The position numbers and the translations under genes are program-made. A DNA stretch of 5,921 bases, taken from the NCBI GenBank assembly GCA_031178645.1, contig JAPSIP010000109.1:1-5921 (forward strand), given 5' to 3'. The stretch's first letter is position 1. The number at the start of each line of letters is the position of its first letter. Origin of the DNA: Paracoccus sp. (in: a-proteobacteria) (GTDB lineage: Bacteria > Pseudomonadota > Alphaproteobacteria > Rhodobacterales > Rhodobacteraceae). The notes below the pieces were generated by a model. That model was given only the letters and a program-made list of their open reading frames with translations. It did no database searches and was not told where the DNA came from. Shown in pieces: positions 1 to 5,310 of this stretch.

Positions 1-3
1 ATT

Positions 4-22
4 TGCTGCAATGCAGCATAAT
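4..22 (+). promoter_or_regulatory. Palindromic operator-like site with a possible -10 element before the MFS gene
   Basis: TGCTGCA (4-10) and TGCAGCA (12-18) form a perfect 7-bp inverted repeat around a single central A. The hexamer CATAAT (17-22) just after it resembles a sigma-70 -10 element, and its -35 partner would lie before the window. An operator between -35 and -10 would suit a repressor. The core CTGC-AAT-GCAG fits the CTGC-N3-GCAG pattern described for PhaR-type regulators of polyhydroxybutyrate granule genes in Rhodobacter and Paracoccus. Other dimeric regulators could also use such a dyad, so the identity of the regulator is inference. Confidence 0.45.
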
Positions 23-52
23 GTTAGGGCCAACACCCACAGGAAAGCGCAT

Positions 53-1237
53 ATGACACAGAACGGAAATCTCCGCTATGCCGTTCTGGCCTTGGCGCTT
101 GGCGCTTTTGCCATCGGCACCTCGGAATTCGCGGCAATGGGCCTCTTGCCTTACTTCGCCGGCGATCTGGGCATTACCGAGCCGGAGGCGGGTCATGTGA
201 TCAGCGCCTATGCCCTGGGCGTCGTGATCGGTGCGCCGCTGACGTCGGTCATGGGCGCGCGGCTGCCGCGCCGCCGGTATCTTGCCGCGCTGATGGCCTT
301 CTATGGCGTGATGAACCTGCTGGCAGCGGTCCTACCGGGTCTTGCCGCGCTGACGGGGATGCGCTTTCTGGCGGGCCTTCCGCATGGCGGGTTCCTGGGT
401 GTTGCGATGCTTTATGCAGCCGATGCGCTGCCGCGTGAACATCGGGCGCGGGGGGCGGCGCAGGTGGCGATGGGCCTGACCATCGCCAATGTGGTGGGCG
501 TTCCCCTGGCCGGCTGGATGGGCCAAAGCATTGGCTGGCGGTGGGGCTTTGCGCTGCCGGGCGTGATCGCGCTGCTGTCGGCCTGGCTGATCCTGAAGGT
601 CGCGCCCCGTGTCGGCGGAGACCCGAACGCGCGGCCCTTCGACGAACTGCAAGCCCTGCGCAATCCGCGCGTCTTGTGGCTGCTGGCCGTGGGCGCGATC
701 GGCTTTGGCGGCTTCTTCGCCGTTTACGCCTTCCTGACAGCCGCCATGATCGCCACCACCCAGGCCCCAGCCTATGCGATCCCCCTGGCCTTGTGCGTCT
801 TTGGCGTCGGCGGCACGCTTGGCACATGGGTCGCCGGCCGCATGACCGAACGCCTGGGCCAGATCCGGGCGGCCTATGTCAGCCTGGCGGCAATGGCCGT
901 CACCCAGGGCTTTGCGTCCCTGGCCGTCGGGAACTGGCAGATGATGGTGCTGTCCTCGTTCCTGCTGGCGGCGGGCGCGGGGCTGGTGATCCCGTTGCAG
1001 ACGCGGCTGATGGATGTCGCGGGCCGGGCGCAGAACATGGCCGCCGCCATGAACCACGCCGCCTTCAATGCGGCCAATGCGCTCGGGCCGTTCCTGGCGG
1101 GCATGGCGCTGACGGCGGGCTGGGGCTGGGCCTCCAGCGGCTATGTGGGCATCGGGCTTACGACTGCGGGGGCGGTGGTGCTGACGCTGGCAGTCTGGCA
1201 TGATCGGGCAAGCGCGGCGGTGGCAGACTGCGCATGA
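53..1237 (+). CDS. MFS transporter, DHA1 family (AraJ-like drug/sugar efflux type)
   Basis: This is a 394-residue inner-membrane secondary transporter with about 12 hydrophobic segments, the usual size and topology for the major facilitator superfamily. The N-terminal signature GTSEFAAMGLLPYF (residues 22-35) is typical of the DHA1 AraJ/YdhP/PbuE branch. The motif A loop follows the second helix (about 60-75, ending RLPRRR) but lacks the usual Asp. A motif B-like RFLAGLPHGG is at 104-113 and a motif C-like stretch with GVPLAG at about 141-154, the motif associated with drug:H+ antiporters. The start at 53 is preferred over the in-frame ATG at 11 because AGGAAA (41-46) is well spaced before it and the first helix then begins as in relatives. 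The 3' end overlaps the convergent DUF599 gene by 80 bp. The substrate cannot be read from sequence; export of a drug, sugar or purine-like compound is possible. Confidence 0.9.
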   Translation: MTQNGNLRYAVLALALGAFAIGTSEFAAMGLLPYFAGDLGITEPEAGHVISAYALGVVIGAPLTSVMGARLPRRRYLAALMAFYGVMNLLAAVLPGLAALTGMRFLAGLPHGGFLGVAMLYAADALPREHRARGAAQVAMGLTIANVVGVPLAGWMGQSIGWRWGFALPGVIALLSAWLILKVAPRVGGDPNARPFDELQALRNPRVLWLLAVGAIGFGGFFAVYAFLTAAMIATTQAPAYAIPLALCVFGVGGTLGTWVAGRMTERLGQIRAAYVSLAAMAVTQGFASLAVGNWQMMVLSSFLLAAGAGLVIPLQTRLMDVAGRAQNMAAAMNHAAFNAANALGPFLAGMALTAGWGWASSGYVGIGLTTAGAVVLTLAVWHDRASAAVADCA

Positions 1238-1919
1238 TCACCTGGCGCGAGGTCGAGGCGAACTCGCGCCGCCAGGTCACGAACAGCACGACCGCCGTTC
1301 CCAGCATCAGCGCCCAGGATCCGGCCAGCCAGGTCAGCGAGCCAAGCGCGAAATAAACGCTGCGCAGCCCTGCGTTGAAGCTGCGCGCGGCGGTGATGTT
1401 CAGATCCGCCGCCTGCATGGCCCGGTCGCGCGTCATCGGATCCCCCGGATCGTTCGGGACCGCCGCCATCATGATTGCGCAATACCCGAACAGGCGATGC
1501 GCCCAGACGAATTTCAGGAATGCGTTCACGACGAAGAACATCGTAACCAGCAGCTTCAATTCCCACAGGATCCCCCCCGCGCCTTCCAGGGCCAGTTCCT
1601 CGGCCAGGCCGCGCAATTGGTCGGTGTTGCCGATCAGCGCCAGGATGCCGCCGGTGGCGATCATGCAGGCGGACGCGAAGAACGCCGTCCCTTCGCGCAG
1701 GCTGGCAAGGATGTTGCCGTCGAAGATGCGCGGGTCGCGGGTGATGAAATGCAGCATCCATTCCCGCCGGAACCGCGTCATCAGCACCGAGACGGACGGC
1801 TTTCCTGCGGGCGGACGCTCGGTAAACCAGCCGATCCCGAACCAGATCGCGAACAGCAGGACAAGCGCCGCAAGATCGGGCAGCGACAGCGAGGCGGGCA
1901 GGGACAGAAGCAGATCCAT
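1158..1919 (-). CDS. DUF599 family integral membrane protein
   Basis: This is a 253-residue protein recognised as DUF599, a widespread bacterial membrane family of unknown biochemical role. Four hydrophobic segments are visible, at about 16-32, 78-97, 117-138 and 188-214. Family-like features are the RREWM...RDPRIFDGNILASL block (51-74), the FFAS...GGILALIG helix (80-97), KLLVTMFFVVNAFLKFVWAHRLFGY (122-146) and the conserved AARSFNAGLR (177-186) before the last helix. The ATG at 1919 is the first possible ATG after an in-frame TGA; only a weak CGGGG ribosome-binding sequence precedes it. The C-terminal ~25 residues are proline-rich and unlike a folded domain. They lie inside the overlap with the convergent MFS gene and may be a read-through extension. 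It is divergent from the hsp20 gene. No function is assigned. Confidence 0.85.
   Translation of the reverse strand: MDLLLSLPASLSLPDLAALVLLFAIWFGIGWFTERPPAGKPSVSVLMTRFRREWMLHFITRDPRIFDGNILASLREGTAFFASACMIATGGILALIGNTDQLRGLAEELALEGAGGILWELKLLVTMFFVVNAFLKFVWAHRLFGYCAIMMAAVPNDPGDPMTRDRAMQAADLNITAARSFNAGLRSVYFALGSLTWLAGSWALMLGTAVVLFVTWRREFASTSRQVIMRSLPPPRLPDHARLPASAPPPPQS
1188..1239. repeat. Imperfect tandem duplication (~33-bp period) at the MFS 3' end
   Basis: TGGCAGTCTGGCATGATC (1188-1205) recurs as TGGCAGACTGCGCATGATC (1221-1239), with one substitution and one inserted base. Because of the inserted base, the second copy is read in another frame by the MFS gene and supplies its TGA stop. On the other strand it encodes part of the proline-rich tail of the DUF599 protein. 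The cores GCAGTCTG (1190-1197) and CAGACTGC (1224-1231) are also an 8-bp inverted repeat with a 26-nt loop. Confidence 0.55.
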
Positions 1920-1969
1920 GCCCCGTTCTAGCCCCGTTCACAGGTGGTTGAAAAGGCCGGGGCGGGGGT

Positions 1970-1997
1970 CTTGAACGGCCCCGGCGTGGCCCTAAAT
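1970..1997 (+). promoter_or_regulatory. RpoH (sigma-32)-type heat-shock promoter for hsp20
   Basis: CTTGAA (1970-1975) and CCTAAAT (1991-1997) are separated so that 17 nt lie between CTTG and the -10 element. This fits the alphaproteobacterial RpoH pattern CTTG-N17/18-CYTATNT with one deviation in the -10. Transcription would begin near 2004, giving a leader of about 84 nt. The -35 lies in the loop of a GC-rich dyad, GCCGGGGC (1956-1963) and GCCCCGGC (1978-1985), which may be incidental in such GC-rich DNA. No CIRCE/HrcA operator (TTAGCACTC-N9-GAGTGCTAA) is present. Confidence 0.65.
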
Positions 1998-2003
1998 CAA
2001 CCT

Positions 2004-2087
2004 TGCCGGCGGCCAGACAGGCGTCGGTGGACCGCCCGCCCGGCTACCGGGGGGCACAGACTGCATCGCTTGTGAAGGATGTGACCA
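2004..2087 (+). ncRNA. ROSE-like RNA thermometer in the hsp20 5' leader
   Basis: The leader can fold into three successive hairpins. The first pairs GGCGGCC (2008-2014) with GGCCGCC of 2029-2036, one A bulged. The second pairs CCCGG (2039-2043) with CCGGG (2047-2051). In the third, GCATC-G-CTT (2063-2071) pairs across a GTG loop with AAGGATGT (2075-2082), leaving G2068 unpaired. This last hairpin contains the Shine-Dalgarno GAAGGA. Its anti-SD strand carries TCGCT, matching the UYGCU motif of ROSE elements, where an extra G lies opposite the SD. ROSE thermometers sit before small heat-shock genes and open on heating to allow translation. The start of the element depends on the predicted transcription start. 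Confidence 0.62.
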
Positions 2088-2540
2088 ATGCGCAACTTTG
2101 ACCTGACCCCGCTTTACCGTGCCTCGGTCGGCTTTGACCGCCTGGCCGACGTGATGGACCGCGCCCTGTCGTCCGACGTCTCGGCGCCGACCTATCCGCC
2201 CTACAACATCGAAAAGACCGGCGAGGACGCTTATCGCATCTCGATCGCCGTGGCCGGCTTTGCCGCCGACGACCTGAATGTCGAGGTTCGTGACGGCGCC
2301 GTGATCGTCTCGGCCCGCAAGGCCGAGGAAGACGACGGCCGCACCTACCTGCATCGCGGCATCGCGACCCGCGCGTTCGAACGCAAGTTCACCCTTGCCG
2401 ATCACGTGCGCGTCGATGGCGCCAGCCATCTGGATGGGATGCTGCATATCGACCTGGTCCGCGAGATCCCCGAGGCCTTGAAGCCCCGCCGGATCGAGAT
2501 TGCGAAATCCGCGGCCAAGGTCGAACATCTGGACGCCTGA
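2088..2540 (+). CDS. Small heat-shock protein, Hsp20/alpha-crystallin family (IbpA-type)
   Basis: This 150-residue protein is an ATP-independent holdase chaperone. The family binds unfolding proteins in large oligomers and passes them to DnaK/ClpB. The N-terminal arm (1-36) has the class A style NFDLTPLYRASVGFDRLADVMD. The alpha-crystallin domain runs about 37-130, starting PPYNIEK and including ISIAVAGF, VEVRDGAVIVSARK and a GASHLDGMLHIDL stretch (111-123) that corresponds to the conserved A-x-n-G-v-L region. The C-terminal I-x-I anchor is present as IEI (136-138), as needed for oligomer assembly. GAAGGA (2074-2079) lies 8 nt before ATG and fixes the start; this SD is inside the thermometer hairpin. 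A heat-shock promoter lies upstream and an intrinsic terminator downstream, so the gene is probably monocistronic. The family call is secure; ibpA is not used as a symbol because alphaproteobacteria often have several paralogues. Confidence 0.93.
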   Translation: MRNFDLTPLYRASVGFDRLADVMDRALSSDVSAPTYPPYNIEKTGEDAYRISIAVAGFAADDLNVEVRDGAVIVSARKAEEDDGRTYLHRGIATRAFERKFTLADHVRVDGASHLDGMLHIDLVREIPEALKPRRIEIAKSAAKVEHLDA

Positions 2541-2572
2541 GGCACCCGGAAGGCTTCCGCTCCGTGAAGCCG

Positions 2573-2607
2573 AATGCCCGTCGGTCACCCGGCGGGCATT
2601 TCCTTTG
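2573..2607 (+). terminator. Rho-independent terminator after hsp20
   Basis: AATGCCCGTCGG (2573-2584) pairs with CCGGCGGGCATT (2589-2600) over a TCAC loop. The stem is 12 bp with a single wobble pair. It is followed by TCCTTT, a short T-rich tail on the + strand only. It begins 33 nt after the hsp20 stop. A smaller hairpin, GGCTTC/GAAGCC (2552-2557, 2566-2571), lies between. It separates hsp20 from the molybdate operon. Confidence 0.8.
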
Positions 2608-2651
2608 CGTCGGCCCCTGGTCTGGCAAGGGATATCGGCACGAAAAACCAC

Positions 2652-2681
2652 TTGCCCTCGTCAGGATTTCCACCGTTATAT
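2652..2681 (+). promoter_or_regulatory. Possible sigma-70 promoter of modABC
   Basis: TTGCCC (2652-2657) and TTATAT (2676-2681) are separated by 18 nt, and transcription would start near 2688, about 23 nt before the modA ATG. The hexamers match only moderately. Support comes mainly from position and from overlap of the -10 with the Mo-box-like dyad, as expected for a repressed mod promoter. Confidence 0.4.
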
Positions 2682-2698
2682 CCGACAGAACATAACCG
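2674..2698 (+). promoter_or_regulatory. ModE-binding site (Mo-box)-like dyad upstream of modA
   Basis: The half-sites CGTTATAT (2674-2681) and CATAACCG (2691-2698) are separated by 9 nt, with a TTAT/ATAA core and one inserted C in the right arm. This matches the CGTTATAT...ATAACG layout known for ModE operators in front of molybdate transport operons. ModE bound to molybdate would cover the putative -10 and block transcription. The position 12 nt before the modA start and the identity of the operon make this assignment likely. No ModE-type gene is visible in the window. Confidence 0.68.
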
Positions 2699-2710
2699 TC
2701 GGAGTTTACT

Positions 2711-3472
2711 ATGCCCCCCTTGCGCGGGACATTGGTCACCTGCCTTGCCCTGGCAACTGCGCCCCTTCCGGCAATGGCGGGGGATGTGACGGTCTTTGCC
2801 GCTGCCAGCCTGACCGATGCCCTTGACCGCGTTGCCCGGCAATGGTCGGCCGAGACCGGCAAGACTGCCGTCATCTCCTATGCAGGTTCGCCGGCCCTGG
2901 CCAAGCAGATCGGGGAAGGCGCCCCTGCCGACATCTTCATCTCGGCCAGTCCCGACTGGATGGACGAACTCGAAGCCTCGGGCGATATCCGGCCGGACAC
3001 CCGCCGCAGCCTGTTGGGCAACAGCCTGGTGCTGATCGCGCACGGAACGGCCGAACCAGTGACGGTGGACGAGACGCTTGACCTGCCCGCGATGCTGAAC
3101 GGCGGAAAGCTGTCCATGGCGATGGTCGACAGCGTTCCCGCAGGCATCTATGGCAAGGCGGCGCTGACCCGGCTGGGCCTGTGGGACAAGGTCGCGCCGA
3201 TGGTCGCGCAGTCGGACAACGTCCGCACCGCCCTGGCCTTCGTTGCAAGAAACGAGGCGCCCTTAGGGATCGTCTATGCGACCGATGCGGCCGTGCAGGA
3301 CAACGTGACCGTCATCGGCACCTTTCCCGCAGACAGCCACGACCCCATCATCTACCCGGCCGCGATCACGGCACAGTCAGACAGCGATCAGGCGCAGGCG
3401 TTCCTGGACTACCTGTCCTCGGCCCCCGCGCAGGCAATCTGGCGCGACTTCGGCTTCACCGTGCCCGAATGA
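2711..3472 (+). CDS. modA: Molybdate ABC transporter, periplasmic substrate-binding protein
   Basis: This 253-residue protein captures molybdate (and probably tungstate) in the periplasm and delivers it to ModB. A short Sec signal peptide ends APLPAMA|GDV (cleavage after residue 23). Aligned with E. coli ModA, the oxyanion contacts are all kept: Ser33 in FAAASL, Ser60 in YAGSP, Ala144 in VPAGIYG, Val171 in DNVRTALAFV and Tyr189 in GIVYATDA. Other family blocks are GAPADIFISAS (70-80), LLGNSLVLIA (101-110) and the C-terminal IWRDFGFTVPE. Pro61 replaces the third Ser of the usual SSS run. GGAG (2701-2704) lies 6 nt before the ATG. The stop overlaps the modB start as ATGA (3469-3472). A Mo-box-like site upstream suggests repression by molybdate-bound ModE. 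Confidence 0.95.
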   Translation: MPPLRGTLVTCLALATAPLPAMAGDVTVFAAASLTDALDRVARQWSAETGKTAVISYAGSPALAKQIGEGAPADIFISASPDWMDELEASGDIRPDTRRSLLGNSLVLIAHGTAEPVTVDETLDLPAMLNGGKLSMAMVDSVPAGIYGKAALTRLGLWDKVAPMVAQSDNVRTALAFVARNEAPLGIVYATDAAVQDNVTVIGTFPADSHDPIIYPAAITAQSDSDQAQAFLDYLSSAPAQAIWRDFGFTVPE

Positions 3473-4179
3473 CCGGGGCTTGGGCGACCTCGCTTGGCCC
3501 CGCCGAATGGCAGGCGGTGCGGCTGTCGTTGCAGGTCGGCCTGGTCGCGACACTGGCCAGCCTGCCGCTGGGCGTCCTTGTCGCCTATGCCCTGGCCCGC
3601 TGGTCCTTCCCGGGCAAGCAGGTCCTGAACGGGATCGTCCACCTGCCGCTGATCCTGCCGCCGGTCGTGACAGGCTATCTGCTGCTGGTGTTCTTCGGGC
3701 GGCGCGGGCCGGCGGGGCAGTTCCTGGACCAGTGGTTCGGGATCGTCCTCTCCTTCCGCTGGACCGGTGCCGCCCTTGCCGCAGCGATCATGGCCTTTCC
3801 GCTGATGGTGCGGGCCATCCGCCTTGCCGTCGAGGCCGTTGACCCCAAGCTGGAACAGGCAGCCTCAACCCTTGGCGCCAATCCGGTGATGGTCTTCCTG
3901 ACCGTAACATTTCCGCTGATCCTGCCGGGTGTCATTGCAGGCGCAATCCTGGCCTTCGCCAAGGCCATCGGAGAGTTCGGCGCCACCATCACCTTCGTGT
4001 CGAACATCCCGGGCCAGACGCAGACGCTGCCCTCGGCCATCTATGCCTTCCTTCAGGTGCCGGGGGGCGAGGGGGCGGCGGCGCGGCTGGTCATGATCTC
4101 GATCGCCATCGCCATGACGGCGCTGCTGCTGTCTGAATACGTGGCCCGGCGCGTGGCCCGGCGGGTGTCGGGCGCATGA
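3469..4179 (+). CDS. modB: Molybdate ABC transporter, permease
   Basis: This 236-residue inner-membrane subunit forms the molybdate channel as a homodimer paired with two ModC ATPases. Several hydrophobic helices are visible: LSLQVGLVATLASLPLGVLV near the N-terminus, then LPLILPPVVTGYLLLVFF, a helix around AALAAAIMAFPLMV, and FPLILPGVIAGAILAFAKAIGE. The ATPase-contacting EAA loop is clear at EAVDPKLEQAASTLGANP, followed by FLTVTFPLILPG. The last helix is followed by an Arg-rich C-terminus. The open frame extends about 290 nt further upstream inside modA. The ATG at 3469 is chosen because it gives the family's N-terminus and sits in an ATGA overlap with the modA stop. No good Shine-Dalgarno sequence precedes it, so translation is probably coupled to modA. 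Confidence 0.94.
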   Translation: MTGAWATSLGPAEWQAVRLSLQVGLVATLASLPLGVLVAYALARWSFPGKQVLNGIVHLPLILPPVVTGYLLLVFFGRRGPAGQFLDQWFGIVLSFRWTGAALAAAIMAFPLMVRAIRLAVEAVDPKLEQAASTLGANPVMVFLTVTFPLILPGVIAGAILAFAKAIGEFGATITFVSNIPGQTQTLPSAIYAFLQVPGGEGAAARLVMISIAIAMTALLLSEYVARRVARRVSGA

Positions 4180-5279
4180 CGCTGCAGGTCCGGCTGTCGC
4201 ACAGGTTCGCGGGATTTGCCCTGGATGTGGACTTTCAGGCGCCGCCGGGACTGACGGTGCTGTTCGGACCGTCGGGGTCGGGAAAGACGACAGTGGTGAA
4301 TGCCGTGGCGGGCCTGCTGCGTCCCGACAGCGGGCGGATCGCGGTGGGCGACTGGGTGCTGCTGGACAGCGCCGCCCGCCGCGCCTTGCCGCCCCACCGC
4401 CGCCGCCTGGGCTATGTCTTCCAGGAGGGGCGGCTGTTTCCCCACCTGTCGGTGCGCCAGAACCTGCTTTACGGCCGCTGGTTCGCCCCGCGCGGGGCGC
4501 CCGGTCCCGACCTGTCGCGGGTGGTCGATCTGCTGGGCATTGGCCCGTTGCTGAACCGCCGCCCCGGCGCGCTGTCAGGAGGCGAGAAAAGCCGCGTCGC
4601 CATTGGCCGCGCCCTTCTGGCCGCGCCCCGCCTGATCCTCGCCGACGAGCCTCTGGCCGCCTTGGACGAGGCCCGCAAGGCCGAGATCCTGCCCTATTTC
4701 GAGCGTCTGCGCGACGAGGGGGGCGTGCCGATCCTTTACGTCAGCCATGCCACGACCGAGGTCGCGCGCCTTGCCACAACGGTCGTCGCCTTGCGCGCGG
4801 GCCGGGTGATCGCGGCGGGTCCCCCCGGTCAGGTGCTGGGCGATGCGGGGGCGATGGGATCCGAAACGGCCTCGGTCCTTTCGGCACGGGTTGCCGCGCA
4901 TGACGACGACGGCCTGACGCGGCTGGAGACGGCGGGCGGAGCGGTTTTCGTGGCCCGCCTGGCCGCCGCCCCCGGCACTGGGCTGCGCCTGCGGGTGGGG
5001 TCGCGCGACGTGATCCTGTCGCGGACCCGCCCCGAAGGGATCTCGGCCCTGAATATCCTGCAAGGCCATATCGTGGATATCGCGCCCGAGGACGGCCCGA
5101 ATGTCCAGGTATCGCTTGCCCTGGGGCCGGACCGCCTGACAGCCCGCATCACCCGCCGCTCGGCCACCCAGATGGCCTTAGCGCCGGGTCAACTGTGTTA
5201 CGCGATCCTCAAGACCGTTGCCGTGGCGCCAGAGGATCTGGGGCTGGCCTTGCCAGCGGGGCAGGGGACCAGGCTGTGA
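4176..5279 (+). CDS. modC: Molybdate ABC transporter, ATP-binding protein with Mop domain
   Basis: This 367-residue ATPase energises molybdate import through ModB. The nucleotide-binding domain (about 1-235) has Walker A GPSGSGKTT (31-39), the Q-loop Gln83 in VFQEGRLFPHLSV, the signature LSGGEKSRVAIGRAL (133-147), Walker B LILADEPLAALD (153-164) and the switch His191 in YVSHATTEV. The signature has Ser139 where Gln is usual. The C-terminal region carries a molybdate-binding Mop/TOBE domain (about 290-352, starting SALNILQGHI), which in ModC proteins can bind molybdate and inhibit transport. Length is normal for ModC. The start overlaps the modB stop as ATGA (4176-4179), implying translational coupling. 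It is the last gene of the operon and converges on a tRNA gene. Confidence 0.95.
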   Translation: MTLQVRLSHRFAGFALDVDFQAPPGLTVLFGPSGSGKTTVVNAVAGLLRPDSGRIAVGDWVLLDSAARRALPPHRRRLGYVFQEGRLFPHLSVRQNLLYGRWFAPRGAPGPDLSRVVDLLGIGPLLNRRPGALSGGEKSRVAIGRALLAAPRLILADEPLAALDEARKAEILPYFERLRDEGGVPILYVSHATTEVARLATTVVALRAGRVIAAGPPGQVLGDAGAMGSETASVLSARVAAHDDDGLTRLETAGGAVFVARLAAAPGTGLRLRVGSRDVILSRTRPEGISALNILQGHIVDIAPEDGPNVQVSLALGPDRLTARITRRSATQMALAPGQLCYAILKTVAVAPEDLGLALPAGQGTRL

Positions 5280-5281
5280 CT

Positions 5282-5310
5282 CAGCCTTGCAGGGCAAGAT
5301 GGTCAGGCTG
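5282..5310. terminator. Hairpin between modC and the convergent tRNA, possible bidirectional terminator
   Basis: CAGCCT (5282-5287) can pair with AGGCTG (5305-5310), or alternatively CTTGC (5286-5290) with GCAAG (5294-5298) over an AGG loop. It starts 3 nt after the modC stop and ends 4 nt from the tRNA 3' end. No T-tract follows on either strand, so it is a weak intrinsic terminator at best; 3' end processing or Rho dependence is equally possible. Confidence 0.4.

Noticed and set aside
11..52. MFS start at the ATG at position 11.
   Set aside because: It lies inside the palindrome with no ribosome-binding site, whereas AGGAAA precedes the ATG at 53 and the added residues are hydrophilic and unlike the family.
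249..1201. Long leftward open frames opposite the MFS gene (such as 332-1201 and 249-827).
   Set aside because: They are Arg/Pro/Gln/His-rich low-complexity translations typical of the antisense strand of GC-rich genes, have no recognisable domains or start signals, and overlap a clear transporter gene.
1200..1974. Rightward open frames (1200-1931 and 1375-1974) opposite DUF599.
   Set aside because: Composition is shadow-like, while the opposite strand encodes a coherent membrane protein with family motifs.
1956..1985. The GC-rich dyad as a terminator for leftward transcription (followed by CTTTTC on the minus strand).
   Set aside because: It lies upstream of the DUF599 start with no gene feeding into it from the right on that strand, the loop is 14 nt and the T-run only four bases.
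3181..3468. Upstream extension of modB inside modA, giving a 332-residue protein.
   Set aside because: The extra 96 residues are Arg/Gly-rich shadow sequence of modA; the ATGA overlap at 3469 gives the normal ModB N-terminus and length.
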